Notes: generated by a model from the sequence alone, not told the origin. Positions 9,841-23,900 are shown, numbered from the stretch's first letter. The stretch is DNA of 64,000 nt from Morchella semilibera (GCA_009192285.1 WBVU01000009.1:930001-994000); one strand, 5' to 3'. A program made the numbers and translations.

Positions 9841-12800
9841 ACGTCAACAAAGGAAAATTGTTCAACAGAAAAGAAAAGAAAACTAATGTGTAGCCTCCGC
9901 TCCTCCATCCAGTCACTCATTCCCTAGACCATCCCACCCTCAGTTGAGTCCCCTTTCCCTCCCCGCTCCTCCCCCATCCCCCTCGCCTATCTCCTGCCCA
10001 TACCCCGCCCACTGCCTCCAAATCCCTAACGCCTTTTCGGCCCCTCCTTTTGTCCATAGCAGTTGCTTAAACGTTGTTACTACATACTTCAAAGTGTTTG
10101 TGACTTGATGGGCCAGAAGATCTTGCAGATGGTCCCTCTCCTTGTTCTCTGGGTCTAGGTACATGCATCACGGGGTGCTGGTGGGGGTTAAGCATTGTGT
10201 TTGTATCCACCCACTCGTAGAGACGACACCGAGCTCAAGCTCACGAATCCTCGGAACTTATCCCCCACAGGCCGGTTTGGCGGTAAGTCTTGGTTACCTT
10301 CTATACATGTAGTCGTGATCTATCCAAGGGCCCTCTCGCGTAATGTGCTCTTAAAATGGAACTACTCAGTGCTCGTCCAAACAAACCTGTAGCGACTGAT
10401 GTTACGGATTCATAGCTTACTTGAAGTTCGTTTGTTACTCCCGCCTTCCCCCAACGGGGAGCGACCTGATGACTCCAGGGCTACTCGTGCAGTTACTAGG
10501 CCCGTCGAACCCACAAACCCAAAGCCCCGAACCAACTGAGCCCGCACCTCTATATATCACCCTAGAAGTAAGTCTCTGCGCCTCCGCAAAAGGCCCTCAT
10601 GACCCAAAGCAAAATCCCAGCCTAAACCGTAGAGTTGAATGCATCCCGCCAACCCTAAGCGCTACAAGTCGACAGAGTTGAGAATTGCACATCTCTCCGA
10701 GTTGGTTGATGGAAGCGAAAGAAAAGTGCTGTGTGGAAGGGCCCAATGCCAAGACAGGACTGCTTGTGGGTTACCCAGCCGAGTGAGAGGATGTGACTTG
10801 CGTGGGCCGGCACCGCACACACACGCACACACACATCACACTGGCGACGACGGGATAAGAGTACGCAACATCTTACTCGACCTGTAGATACTGCTCTGCC
10901 TCTCCCAACCAGCAACACCAGTTTGGAGAGAGATGGCATTACAGGATTTAAACAGACATGTAAGCTATAGCAACGTACCCCAGCCCAGGTACGGATAACT
11001 AACAGAAATCAATGGCACTTTGATCATGAAGAGACATACAAGCCGGTACGCTGCTAGGAGCCCGAGGTTATTCAGTGCTGTAGCACTAGGGTCCTTATAT
11101 ATCGGGGTCCAGCCGACTTGGGTCTGCAGGCCATGGATTAGAGCAGAGATGCCATATCGGCACTCTGCCATGACGAAACCTCGACCTCCTAGGCCTGGAG
11201 TTACATGAGCGCTCAATGGTACAGGTTCCTCGCCCCCTACGATGGAAATATGAGTCTCGCCTCAAATGGTCATGATACGAGCTAACTACAGGTGTGAGGG
11301 TTATCGATAAGGCGCATTCTCACAGTGTCGCAGGGAGGGAGCGAGGCATACCATAGACAGGAGCTAGGATAGGCCGTGTAAACCAAAGACACAACTATGT
11401 ATGTACCTCCCTCTCTCTAACACAGACACACAAATCCCCCCGCCAGTCGTCACAGCCTCTACACAGCCCTCCCGTATACAGCCATTCTCTGGCGGGGAAC
11501 CCTAGCACACACCTACTTATCTTCAGCACCACGGGCAAACTGTCAAACCAAGAATCATCTGGAGTACAGTGAAGCTGCCGACCAATACCGCCCGCTTTAG
11601 CAGAGCCTATGCTGCTGCGGATAAGCAGATCAGGGCTCCTCGATTAAGAGCAGCCGTAATATTACACTGCTTGCCGGAAGAGTAGATGTATCCAACCACT
11701 GTATTTTCTTAGACGTCCAACCCAAAGCCTCGTCAACTAGGAGAGTTGATATTGTGAGTAATCTCGCTCCAAGCTGCTTTCTCGGTGGTTTCGCGGGGGG
11801 GGGGGGGTAAGGTTTCATTTGAGGGTTGTCGGGGTAAGTGGTAAGTGGATAATTTTGCCATTCTAGTACAGGTGCGATAAGCCTACATTTTATCTGCAGC
11901 GTTAACGACCGGAAGGTTGTCGTTCTCGTTATCCGCTGTTATCACTTCCGTTGATACCGTCTTCTCCTTTGACCACAACCTCTATTGTCGACGACACATT
12001 CCCTATTTATATAAGATGGTTGGTACCATAGTCCTACCAGGAGAAGGGTCAACAAGGTAAGAAAGACAGCATTGAACTATTACCGTGTAGATACATCGTC
12101 TACAGTAGACAGCTAGCTATGTGTTTTTAGCTGCTGTTAAGCTGTACAGTCTAAATGTGGTTCCAAGCCGTCTACACGCGTTGTAGAACAATTGTCCTCG
12201 GCTTAACGCTATAGGTCCCTTTCTTCAGACGTCCGATCACCCGTTACAGTATCGCAAGCTCATCAGTCTTCTTAATTAAACGCCACCCCGATCGAACGAC
12301 AAAAAACCCTCAAAGAGGACATCCTAAGCCACCTATAGTAGCTCCACACATCACCTCGATTTTTTTTTTCCAATACACCACCCCCCTCCTCTCGGAAATT
12401 CACGGCTTTTGACATGATCCCACTCTCAGTTCCCCCCCCCCCCCCCCAACCATCGCTCTCCCCGAAACCCGGGTATTTTTTCCATTCGCCCCCCTCCCCC
12501 AGGCTGAGGTCACAGGCGGTCACTCGTCGATCACAAAACCAAACCGAGCCAAAACGCGCGACGATGTCATCGATGTAACCCCGTATTCTTTGTGTGTTGG
12601 GGGCCGAGAATGTATTTTACGTAGGTAAATACATATGTACATACATGTACTTATTTTACGATCCCAGTACTGCTGTCATGAGCGCCGTGTGTGCAGGTCG
12701 GGCCCAGACCACACTCAGCACTAAGGCTAGCTGCTGCTGCAAGATTATTATTTCGATCGGCATAGCCTGCGTACATGTATGTAGGTACCTTACTCTGCAT

Positions 12801-15109
12801 ATAAAAATATGCAGTGCCCCTAGAGTACAAATCCGAGATCTTGGTGTAACCGCAATCTATTTCGGCCCCACGTCCTGAAGTCCGAGAGCTCCGAGTCTCG
12901 AACATCGTATATAGATATTGTAAGGGTTTATATCATATATAAACCCTTTAACCAGCTTTCTGCAGGGCACACCCGAGTGATTAGTGATGATGATCAAACA
13001 TTTAACCTGGTGCCTATCCGTCACGCTTCCTGTCACGCCCATCACCCACAGCTAGTGAGTACTGATCTGCTCTACCTCCATCCCTCCACCCCCCCTCCTC
13101 CCCCCATACCTCGCATAGCACCTCCATCTACTCTATGAAACCAACATAGCCGCCTATAAACTAGCCCCCAACAATATAAAATTCATGAGTCTACACCCCA
13201 CACTAGGAAAACCAACACCATGACCCCAGCCAGGCACTATAATCGTGAACAGACTATATATATGAAAAAGCGGTACCTGCCAAGGCTCCCCCCCCCCCCT
13301 TCCTCTTTAGGTAGTGGCTAAGTAGGGCACTATCTACTTTGCGCAGCTCCAGAAAAAAAAAATAGAGTTCTGACCCCCACCCCTCCGGAGGCTGAGAAGA
13401 CCTGAGGAGCCACCCCATCTACATTACATGATGTAGGTACACACATTGTAATACCCAGTCCCCACGAGGCTCGTTCCACTGCGCCTCCGGCTGCACAACG
13501 GTGTATGTACGAGTACACAGCAGAGCTAGGTCGAGTCTGCACGCGCGTGCACATCTCGGTAGCAGTCCGGCCGGCGAACCTTTAAGGAGGGCTTGTCTAG
13601 CTGGGGATGATGATACGACCGTCGGGATGCGAAGCCTTCGGTAAAAACAAAAAGGAAAAAAAAAAAAAAACGGTGGGGGAGGGAGGGCACGAACACGATC
13701 GATCGTGCGTCTCTGTTCAACGCTACTACTCTAGCTGGGTGCAACGTCGGCCGCACCGACAGCAGATCAGGTCCCCTTTCTGCAGATTGGAGTTAGATAC
13801 ATGGATGTGATATCGGGTGCTGATAGTGGGTAGGGCGGTAAGCTCGGTCAAATTAAGCCTTATATACTACATGTAGTAGGCTAGGGGAAATGAATGACCG
13901 TGTATCACCGCATGCCCGCGAGTATGGAGGTTCAGTGGACTGAACGGAACACACACAGCACAGAAGGAAACGTGGGATGGAAGTTGGAGTGGGATGGATG
14001 AATGGGATGAGAAGTGGGATAAGCGAAACACACACACACAAACTCCTCACCCCCCCACGATGTGCAATAAAACAAAAACAAATATTGTCAGATCATGTGG
14101 AGGCTATTGCTCCGCTCTCTTCCTCGCTACGATTTCCCAATGCCCCAATCCAGCGCCGCCATTCCGTGGGGAGAACTCTCTTCTCTGTCTCAAGTACGAC
14201 ATATCAGGGAGAAACCTAACCCTATCCCTACAAGTTAGCCCACGTCTGAGACAGAGACAATGCACGTCAACCTCAACGACGACATCTCCCCATTGTTTGG
14301 ACAAGGGCGGTATTGCGAATGGGGCTCTATGTGTGCGATTGATTAAATTACATGCTTCTAAACATAACTGCCTGGTTAACTGATTCCTCCATATCTATAA
14401 TCTGCGCCTTGGGAAAAGTGAAGTGAAGAAAAGAATATGTTTCACACAATTAAAAACCCAACCACTGGAGTAAGCATATAACTTTCAAGTAAAGTAAGTA
14501 CACTTTAACCCAGTAAGAATACACAAATAAAATCCATACAGTATCAATCGAACCTCGATCCCCAAAACATGCACTTCGCACAATGAAGCTAGTTATTGAA
14601 TGGCTTCTAAATGACAGAAAAACCTTTCTTCTGTATAGAAAGGCTATGTTATTAAAAAGTGGTAAAGGATAAAATATAGGGAAGGAAAAAAAAAAAAAAA
14701 ACTACACAGATAGTACGCCGGTTGTTTCCCCCCACCACCCTTCCCCCCCAATATCCCCTAATTGGATATATAATACCAGTTTCCTCTAAAAGATAAACCA
14801 CAAACGAAAAGACATGACGTGCAGTCTGCCAATAGACAAAGTAGATAGAGTGAGAGAGCGAGATATAACAAAGCTCAAAAATATAAAAATATAAAAAAGA
14901 TACTTCAAGTACTCCAAATCCAAAGCCCAACCAATACCCACCCCTTCCCAATGACACCTTGTCGCCGCCGCCCCCGGCCCCAACAAATGAAATCCGGACA
15001 ACAAATAGACAGGGAAAAAAAAAAAAAACACCGATACAAATGAAATAGATACTAGGCTTAAAACTTGTCACTTTTTTTTTGTTCTCCTCTTGCGAACACC
15101 CTTTCCCCT
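9841..15109. other. Intergenic, no supported gene
   Basis: Short ORFs here have no visible domain and overlap on both strands. The region holds C16 at 12432-12447, CA-rich DNA near 10816-10840, several TACATGTA sites (for example near 10309, 12640, 12771 and 13869) and one strong palindrome (12922-12948). The last 400 bp before the next gene contain A and T runs. Confidence 0.5.
12922..12948. repeat. Perfect 12-bp hairpin palindrome
   Basis: AAGGGTTTATAT and its exact complement are separated by only CAT. It is not flanked by a gene end, so a terminator role is not evident. Confidence 0.7.
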
Positions 15110-17005
15110 TCACCTTGCAACCCCAATAAGTGCCACTTGTGATGTTATTGCCATATTCCAATCAGCCACCTGCTCGTCCGCATCCATTTCCCATAAAGTG
15201 TCGGCCCATTCGGAGCTAACATTGAAATCCTCAAAGAGCCCAAGTCCTTTTGAGTTCTCCTCCGACTGACGTTTCAGCCCTGCTGCCTCCATCTCCTCCA
15301 GCGCCTCGAGCATCATACAACCCGAGCTTGCCGTTCTCCTCCGATCCATTCTCCTCGGCGGGGTCGAGAGAACCTGCCCGTACGAAGAAACCGATGATGC
15401 CGAAGACAGCATCAATTCTGGGGTGGATGTGAGAGAGCTTGTTATGCTCGGTTTTCTGTGCATTGGGGTGATCGGCAGTGACATTCTTGGATAGATCTCC
15501 TCGACATCATAGTCGCTGTCGCTGTCGCTGTCGCTGTCGTCTTCGTCTGATGAGTAGTCCCCAGTTGGGCTGTTGTAGAGCCAGGATGTTTTCACCTTCA
15601 ATGAATCAATCCCTGGGTAGTAGATTGATTCAGCGTCGTCAAGGATCTTGATTTCGTCGCCAGTCAGTCCCCCGAATCCGATGGAGTCGTTGCGGACTTG
15701 CATCATGCTTTGCCCACCGCGGCAGAAGAAGGTGGCTATGGAAGATTTCCGTGAATTAGGAACTGAAGACTCCTTTGTGTAAACAAGTGCTGGCGAGTCC
15801 TCAATATCTGAGGACATACCATCATCTTCCTCGTCATGTAAAGGTGATGCCGTGGGACGGGGTGGCCGGGGCTGTGAAGCTTTGTCTGGTGACTCTGATA
15901 CCTTCTTGTATTTAGGTACTGATATTGTGATGTTATTGTTTGGAGCCAAGGGCGAGAATACTGGAGAAGCTGGGATACTCTCAAAGGTATTTGTTGGCAT
16001 CGGGAGGTATGTTTGGGTAAATTTAGCTGTGGTATCCACCTCTGTGGTTTTATTCATCGGCGATACTCCTCGAGATGCATCAAACCAAGGACTTGCCAGA
16101 TATACGGGAGTAATCTCTTCCAAGTGTGGAACTCGGTGAGTATTCTCTTCGTGCTGATAGCTATAACTTCTGTAGATTTCTTCCTTCTCTTCAAATTCTT
16201 CATCACAATCTTCTTCGAGTGTTTGAGAAAGTAGTTGTACTCCAGCCTCTGGGGACAGCGAGAAATCATACTCTTCCGGCGCAAGCATAGACGTATCCAG
16301 CACGACCGCTGGTTCCAAGGATGGAACAGGTTCGTTAACCCTTCTGATAGAAAATGGAGGAGATACCTTCTTTGGGGCTTGAAGATTGAGTGGTGGAGGT
16401 GGTGGTCGCCGGCTGATGCTCTTGTTACGCTTGGGAGCTGATTTGAAAAGTCGGAACCGTGAGTGCGCAGTTGCGCGAGTGTTTGGTGTAAGAGGTATGG
16501 GTGATATGGGTGTTCGTGCGACTGGAATCACAGGGCTTGGTGGAGTGTCATCTCTCTTCTTGCTGTGAAATTGGAACGGGTGGAATCCTTTGAATATGGA
16601 AGTTTTTGTGTTGATTGAAAGAGGTTCCTGTTCCTTGATCCTCATCTTCTCGATCTTTTCGATCTTCCCAACAACTCCAACCTCTTCGTCACTATACTCT
16701 GAAAATTCATCATCCTCCTCAATCAAAGTGACGGCTGGTGAGGCAATAAGTTCGTCTCCAAATGCTAATGGTGAATTTTGGGAGTACTGCTTCTTTATGG
16801 AAGCAATGGATGTCATTGAAGACCTCTTTGAAGACCACGGCGACGATGACATGATTGAAACACCCTTGCTTGATGGAGAAGCTTCACCGCCCTCTGCCCT
16901 ATATGGCTTTCTACCAATACTGGCCTTTGGCGAACAAGGCCTTGAGATGGTTGTTCTAGGCGTTGCTGGACGGGGGTTGAACGAAAAATCTGGTTTGAAG
17001 ACCAT
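15110..17005 (-). CDS. Large low-complexity Ser/Pro/acidic protein, 631 aa, unknown function
   Basis: I do not recognise a domain. This is one uninterrupted frame of 632 codons, far too long to be chance in this composition, and it has a clean start with ATG context ACCATGG-like (MVFKPDFSFNPRP). The protein is Ser/Pro-rich at the N-terminus with many S-P sites. It carries acidic clusters (EEDDEFSEYSDEE near residue 95; a DSDSDSDSD run near 505), a proline run (PPPPP) preceded by a basic patch (SAPKRNKSISRR), and a C-terminal part with more structure (LFEDFNVSSEWADTLWEMDADEQ). The pattern suggests a mostly disordered, phosphorylated regulatory or scaffold protein, probably nuclear or cytoplasmic. 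No signal peptide or membrane segment is visible. The coding call is strong, the role unknown. Confidence 0.8.
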   Translation of the reverse strand: MVFKPDFSFNPRPATPRTTISRPCSPKASIGRKPYRAEGGEASPSSKGVSIMSSSPWSSKRSSMTSIASIKKQYSQNSPLAFGDELIASPAVTLIEEDDEFSEYSDEEVGVVGKIEKIEKMRIKEQEPLSINTKTSIFKGFHPFQFHSKKRDDTPPSPVIPVARTPISPIPLTPNTRATAHSRFRLFKSAPKRNKSISRRPPPPPLNLQAPKKVSPPFSIRRVNEPVPSLEPAVVLDTSMLAPEEYDFSLSPEAGVQLLSQTLEEDCDEEFEEKEEIYRSYSYQHEENTHRVPHLEEITPVYLASPWFDASRGVSPMNKTTEVDTTAKFTQTYLPMPTNTFESIPASPVFSPLAPNNNITISVPKYKKVSESPDKASQPRPPRPTASPLHDEEDDGMSSDIEDSPALVYTKESSVPNSRKSSIATFFCRGGQSMMQVRNDSIGFGGLTGDEIKILDDAESIYYPGIDSLKVKTSWLYNSPTGDYSSDEDDSDSDSDSDYDVEEIYPRMSLPITPMHRKPSITSSLTSTPELMLSSASSVSSYGQVLSTPPRRMDRRRTASSGCMMLEALEEMEAAGLKRQSEENSKGLGLFEDFNVSSEWADTLWEMDADEQVADWNMAITSQVALIGVAR

Positions 17006-20000
17006 GTTGGGCGATTGACTATATTAATCGAAACAGCATATCAATATGGAAAAAAACTGTTTTCGAAGCACTGCCGGGCTGTAGTGGATATATGTAGTTG
17101 CTAAAAGATGTGAGTAAGGTTGTGTTTGTTTTATGGGGTTAAGGAGGACCTACTGCAAGCTCGATCAGGCTGATTAAATCCGGGGGGAGGGGAGGTATTT
17201 GTTTTTTTCTTGTTATTTCCAAATAGAGGTCCGGATGGAATGATAGTACTAATACAAACAATAGTACTTTTAAAGACGGGGATGGCGGGTACGGCGTGGT
17301 AATATGGTAAAAAAGAATAACGGGGTTATTATTTTTCTTACTTTAATGAAAGCTGTGGAGGTGGAGCAAGCCGAGGGTTACATATACCTATATAAATCCC
17401 CGGCATTTCTCTATGCAAAACCGGTACGCGTTAGGGGTCCTTCTGGAATTTCCAGGTAAAGTGACGGTGTTGAACCGTGCCGCAAGCTGAAAACAGATTG
17501 GTATAGTCGTAGCTGGCTCGTTTCCATGGAATGCTTGCCTGTAACTGTAACTGGTCTTGAGCGTTTGGACTTTTCACCCTTGCCCGGTACACAGACACAC
17601 AGGCACACACAGGGCACACAGACTTATTGTCCTGGCACTTTACAGGGGCTTGTGGGTCAGCCCGGCGATCTGTCAAAGCCCAAAGCTCTCATACATACAT
17701 GTGCATACATACATCCTTGTGGGGGCTCCTGTTACTGTTGGTGGTGGTGTTCACCTGTCCACTGACTACCAACTGCCCACTAGTTCATGCTGTCGTTATC
17801 GTTGTCGGTGCCAACACAGGTCTCTGAATATACCAGCCTGAGTGGCTGGATTGAGACTCATATTGACAGTCATCGTAAATGATCTCTCGATTATTCACAT
17901 GCCTAATATAAATGTAGGTTCGAAACAAATGAGAGTGAGAGAAAGTTATGAGCCAGTTCTATGATATATTGATAAATGAGAGACACACAAGTGCGGGCGG
18001 GCGGGTATCCGCATTGGACAGATTGTGCCCCGGTTTACCGCGTTTGTGCTATATCAAATATTGCTTTTTTTTTCCTCTTTGTAATACCGCGGGTGCCTTC
18101 TTAGGTCTCAGCAATATTGTTGGTTTCCTTCTCCGCCGAGGTTTTCGTTCGTTTCTTTCTTTTTCTTTTTCCTTTTCTTTTTTAGTTTTCGTTCCCAAAT
18201 TACGAACGACATCATCGAGAACGTGGAATTGAGCAATTGATATTATTGTAACTTCCGTCACCCAAGAAGTCCAGACTCCTCCTTTTTTTTCTCGTCGCAA
18301 CTAACTCATCACGGCCTTATTTACGGAGATCCAACTCCGAAATAGGTTCGTCCTAGCCAAGAGCATACCTACTACATTTTTTGTATTTGGCCTCTAGATA
18401 ACCACTACTACTACCTGTAGCAGACAAGTAACGCGCCCCAGAGTTTAGTAAACACCCCCATCCTCTTGAAAAACCCAAGGCTTTTTTCAGCGACAGACCC
18501 ATACAAATTCGGTACCCCCGCTAACCCGAAAAGAAGGCTGCCATCCCCGGTATCAACAAGGCACGGATTGCACTCGCATCCTCAGGGGTCGTGCGGCTCG
18601 GCGAAAGGGCACGAAAGCGACCCAACATCAGTTGCACGAACTCCGGATGCCTGTCCTACGGTGAGCGTTTTCTTTTTTTTTGTCCCTTCGTTTGTTTCCT
18701 TTTCTTCCCTATCGCCAAAGGCTAGAAGCGAGCTTAACTTTTCCATTATTAAAGAAACTCCGAGGATCGGCCATGGATGTAATAATAGCATTGCGAACCT
18801 GCATATGATTCCCGCAACTAGATGGTTAAAAGAATATCAGCTGCAATTCGATCACAAAAATCGGGTTTGGAATCATCCGATCGTCTATTATGATAATAAA
18901 CCGCTTGGGAACTGTTAAATGCTTTACCTGTCCGTCTATATTTCTATACTGAACTATATTATAAAGTACATATATGTACCGTACTTAGGAGAGAGTCGAA
19001 ATTAAGGTGATGTTTCTCGGTTTTAACCCACCAGTGGCTACCACAGACCACCGACACCAAAGCGCCCTTTATTACCCTCATGCAAGCCAAAGCTTCGAAA
19101 GCTTAGGTAGTAGATTCCATTGAAAAATCTCACCTAGTGGTCTTACCGATGAGACCGTATGTTTGAAAGGTAAATACTCCTATTATTATCCCTGTTTTGG
19201 TGGTAACACTGCACTGTTTATCATGTGCCGCTGTGCTGCTGTACTCCCGTAGGTACTCCCGTCACATTAAAAGGGGACCTGCCAAGATGGTATGCGGTTA
19301 GACTAAGCCTCACGCCGTGACATCATTCTCGTGATGTTACCGACAATGGAGTGCGCAAGATATACTTGTAGGTAAGTACGATCACTACCCAAGGTTTGGA
19401 TACATGTAGTGGGGTACATTTAAGCCCCCTCATGTTCATGCATGTTCAGATGACGATGGTTGACATGTAACTGGCGTTGATAAACGTGGTGTCTGTGATA
19501 GGTGTCCTCGTTGCTATGAGGGGAACCACAAATACCAACTCACGAACGTATCCGCATCTTGACTTCCGAAGGTCTCGGTGGTTGGCCTTTGGTTTGTAGG
19601 AAACACATTTGTTATATCCGATGAAAATGCCGTGACACGTCCGTTAGGGGGTGATGTTCCAGTTTTAGCTATATCTAGCTTATCGATGACAACAACCAAG
19701 AGTCCATGTGCGGAGATTAAGAAAAAATGATCATGCGTTGCAAACTCATTGTCCGCAAGATGGTGACGACTGTGGCACCGTAAATTTGGAATTCCTGGAA
19801 GCTTCCAACAATATTCTCCGATCTTGGGTCCCAGTGTTGAAAGTCATGACCACTCACTCGACAACGTTACACGGATAAATCAATCTTTAAGCCTATTCCT
19901 AAATGTCCCCAGTAACGGTGATTCCATCAGTATACCTATATGTAGCTCTTGTGTCTTCGCTCCTTAAAAGTTCAGTTAATAAAGCGAAGAATATGATGAT

Positions 20001-23000
20001 AGAATAGCATACCGAAAATTCAAGTGTGGCCGAACCGTACCCGGGATTGAAACATTATCTTATCAGACAGCTATATGATTACGAAATCACCAGTCAAAAT
20101 GAGGTGCCCGAGAACATTCCAGCCTATGATCTTACTTTCGTAATCTAGTTCTCCAGAGCTTTCTAAGTTCCAGAAAGAATTCTCATGGTTTGTTTTTGCG
20201 GGGAAATATTGAGATCGAGTAGTTTGCTGCGCTTGCACCCCACGCAGGTACCGGGGATACTCACGTTATAGGTATGGTTGGTATCAGCATGCTTCAATAA
20301 AGCAGAAGAGCCTGCTAGGTTTTTCAAGATTCCGAACCCCCTTGTGTGATAATCCATGATTCACTCATCACTCGTGGTGGATCCATGATCTTGGTGGTTG
20401 GTTCTGCACGGTACACTCAGCTACCAATTGAAATGGAACAAACAAAGCTGGCCCATGTGTGTGGGGAACTGGCATGCATGACAGTTATGTTTCAATTTTT
20501 TTTTCCAGTTAGTGATCAAGACATGCTTGATAGAGAACTTCGTAGCGGAGGAGGAAAGCTAATGGAGAAGTTGCTTCCCGAATCGAACCACGAGCACGAG
20601 GGAAACAGAAACTTGTTTGTTGTCCCATCATCACAACATAACAACAGTCAGGAATCAAGCTTGGTGAGTAAATGTATATAGAAAGAAATCGCGCGGGATA
20701 AACTTTAATCGGGTGAGTTTACTATTTGGGAATCCGCAACCTTTCTGTAGCACTGCAGCCGTGATTCCATCATCGCTCCTCACTCGGTCAGAGCTCCCGA
20801 TCAAACAGTTGTTGAGAAATGGCTTGATTGACATGACCACCTTCCGGCCTAATTGATCGAAGACAGAAAACTGGCATCTAACTACAGGGAACAGGGATCG
20901 ATAGACTTTCTTAGCGGAAATCTCCCCACGATGGGATTAAGATTAAGGGAGGTCTAGCCTCGCTTGTTACCCTCCCATATGCACTCTACCCCTGACTTCA
21001 CCTACGTATGTAGGTATTTCTTCTTATTCTCCGGAGTATGCACCATACTAAATCAAAATATATATACGCGAAAACAATGATCTGATAAGATTCGACCATT
21101 GGAGCGAAGCTCTACAGCTTCCATCTTCGTCACTCGGAGATTAGCCGAATTGTTCCCGACTTCCGAGTGTATTGCCTACATCTAGATGTAGGTATCTACT
21201 CGAGTCAGCATATGAGGTATCCTTTTGACTGGAGCTTTGACTACCGATCCAGCATGGGGAGTCAACCTGCAAGGTCGAGAGATTCACACGAAAACAAGCT
21301 ACAGCAGCAGAGCGCGATGGAGCCTATGGAAACTCTCCATAAGCACTGACTCTATATCCTTTTCCAATTCTTACTGACCTTTTAACCATTGATTTTGTTT
21401 GACAGAGACACCTAATTAGCTAAGGGCAAGATCAGAGATTTGGAATTCGGCTTACCTCAATCCCAGTTGTCGATGAATTTGGATATACCCGGCCAGTTGA
21501 TGATTTCCGTCCTAATATCTTCAGGAGACTATGGAAGCGAGGTCAATTTGAGTGAAGGGATCATGACCTTGCGCAGCTCTAATAACCTTCCTCTGGGGAT
21601 ATCCTAGTCGCTATTTAAAGCTGGTGGCCCTTTTATTTGTATCGGGTCTCCCATTGCTATGTTGCGACGCCCAGGCTCAGTAAACGTTTCAAGTACTGGA
21701 GGAAATTTATTGAGATCTTACGACATCTTTGAAAGGCTCGGTTTACCGGTTTGGGTGGAGTTTTTGGCCTGCTTTTGCGGAACATAAAAGCTTTGGTTGC
21801 ATGAACCCTCATGGAAATCTTCGAAAGTGCTAGGTGGTTTAAAGTAGAGGTCGACCTTTATACTGAATTTCTGCTAAATGTCCCCATGAAAGCAGCCTCA
21901 CCCTAATATATCCATCAAAAGCACAATGCAATCCGATCTTCCAAGATCCGCAAAAATAAAATCGAACCACCACAAACAACACGCAATCAAAACTCCGTCA
22001 AAAGATTAACCAATGGTTATTTTTGGCTGTCTAGAATGCAGATATTGTTTCACTTAACGAATATTACATAAAAAATTAAGAATTATGAGTGGAAGGGGCC
22101 CGTGTTTCCATCACATCTGCCTGGGGATATGAGATTCTAGGCAATCTCTTACCCTTGGGATTTATGTCTTTGATCCCGTCCTGACCAACTTTGGCCATTT
22201 ACAATTAGCTATCGATCGGTCTAACTTGATGATTCACTAACTAGGCAATCAATCAATCGGTAGATCTGGGCCTAGCCCTGGAAGGCCGTGACTTCCTGTC
22301 TTACTACATACATGTACCAAATCTACTTGCGGGTGAAGTATTGTCTTTAGTGATAGCATGGTTGCCAACGCGATTGGAACAATACTTAATTTTACCCCAA
22401 TTACTACGGGGGAATGTCTCCAGAGCTGCGGCCATGGTTGCAGCAGGCCATAGTTCTGGAGACTTTCTCCTACCCTGTAGTACATGTACCACCTAAGTTT
22501 AAGTAGGAGTTCATAACATTTGCTTGGCGCTGATGACTACTTGATCAGGGTATATAGAAAGCGCGCTATTACAGCGGGTGCCGTGTCAATCTCTAAGATG
22601 TTTCAGCCTCCATTAGAGGTTTTTGCTTTTTTTTTCTTTAAAGGAGAGCACCACTTACTGAGCAGAGCGTAAGGGATCCAAACCTGTATCCTGGGCTCTC
22701 ACAAATAGTTACTGAAACATCCCTCGGGCCCTTTGAAACGGCCATTTAGGTACACTTGCTCACAGTTTTTTCCTGTTGATGGCGGCCAGGGACCCCAAAT
22801 CAGTAGTTAAGACCACCTTGGCGACGCCGACCCTAAATTACAATAAAAACTGCCATCAGACAGGATCCCCCCCCAGGTGAGTGGTACATACATGCAGTTT
22901 CTCTCCCTTCGAGTACATGACATCGACCAGCTAACTAATTCCTCACGCAAACATCCCGCATCCCGCCACGTTCCACGCCTTGAGATCAGCGGCACGCCTT

Positions 23001-23628
23001 ATCTCACAAATCATCTAGGGATTGGGCCTTGATTATGGTGCTTTGCTCTGTTTGATGTGGTGGTGGTACATCCCGCAGCCTTGCATCAATACATAGTGAT
23101 TTCATGCATATTTCCACGTGCAGAATTTTGGAAGCTTCCTTGAAGGTTCTGAGGTTTCAGCCTCAGTGTGCGGTAGACGTGCTACGTGAGGTCTTGAGCG
23201 GATATTACATATCGAACGAGAAGGGAATCAGCGTGGCGTATAGTTAGCATTATGGATATAACTCACGGTCAACCCGAAATATCTAAATAACGGGAACTCT
23301 GATACTAGGCTTGTTTGAATATATCTTGATATATACGCACATGCAATGTAGTGACCGCCAGTCCCATGGATCATGAGGGATCACTCGGGTTTTGTATGAC
23401 TACATGTTTATTGCATGCCCATGGGACTATCGCAACCCTCTACTCCTCGCCTCCACCCCTCTTCTAGATTCACGCTAAATCACCGAAGCAAATTGGCAGA
23501 GGAGTAGAGGGTAAACAACCAATAGCTTAATCGGTTCTTCTCCCACTACCATATAGGAAGGGAAAATGAGAATTGGGTGTGATTAAGGGGTCTAGTCCTC
23601 TCTGAAAAAATTGCAATAAATACATGTA
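17006..23628. other. Long intergenic stretch, no supported gene
   Basis: ORFs up to 150 codons occur (for example near 18466-18918) but show low complexity, no domain and no splice logic linking them. TACATGTA sites recur. Just before the first MITE there are nested inverted repeats at 23360-23428 and 23435-23512. Confidence 0.45.
23435..23512. repeat. Inverted repeat, 14-bp arms
   Basis: ACCCTCTACTCCTC at 23435-23448 is matched exactly in reverse complement at 23499-23512, with a 50-nt centre. A second pair with 10-bp arms (AGTCCCATGG) spans 23360-23428 immediately upstream. It may be a small MITE or relic; no target duplication is clear. Confidence 0.55.
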
Positions 23629-23840
23629 CAGTGGCGGACACACAGAACCGACCATCAAACTATCCTTCACCCACTGACTTTCAACACAACACTTGTCCAG
23701 GAAGAAAGTCCTTCTGTAAAATAGTTCTGTTACCTACCCCCAACAGCCCTACAGAAGGGATTTCGAAATAAATAAAAAACCACTTCCCTATAGCTTCTAG
23801 AACAACTTAACTAAGGGTCGGTTTTGAGTGTCCGCCACTA
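23629..23840. mobile_element. MITE, Tc1/mariner type, copy 1
   Basis: The 212-bp element has terminal inverted repeats of about 25 bp beginning CAGTGGCGGACAC and ending in the complement of TAGTGGCGGACAC, extending inward to AACCGACC. It is flanked by TA on both sides, as expected of Tc1/mariner/pogo insertion. It has no transposase ORF, so it is non-autonomous. The flanks are TACATG-TA and TA-CATGTA, so the empty site would have been a TACATGTA-type sequence. Confidence 0.8.
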
Positions 23841-23900
23841 TACATGTATATACATAGGTTGAGTACATAACATATAGCTAATATGTAATACATGTATGTA

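Noticed and set aside
14530-14590. Possible tRNA with GAGGTTCGATT on the minus strand
   Set aside because: Box B lacks its final CC and no box A is at the right distance.
18466-18918. 150-codon ORF
   Set aside because: Contains a low-complexity F/S run from a T-rich tract, no domain, no splice context.
20030-20100. Possible tRNA (GTTTCAATCCC on the minus strand, TAGCTG upstream)
   Set aside because: Box B has a mismatch, box A is poor and no cloverleaf can be formed.
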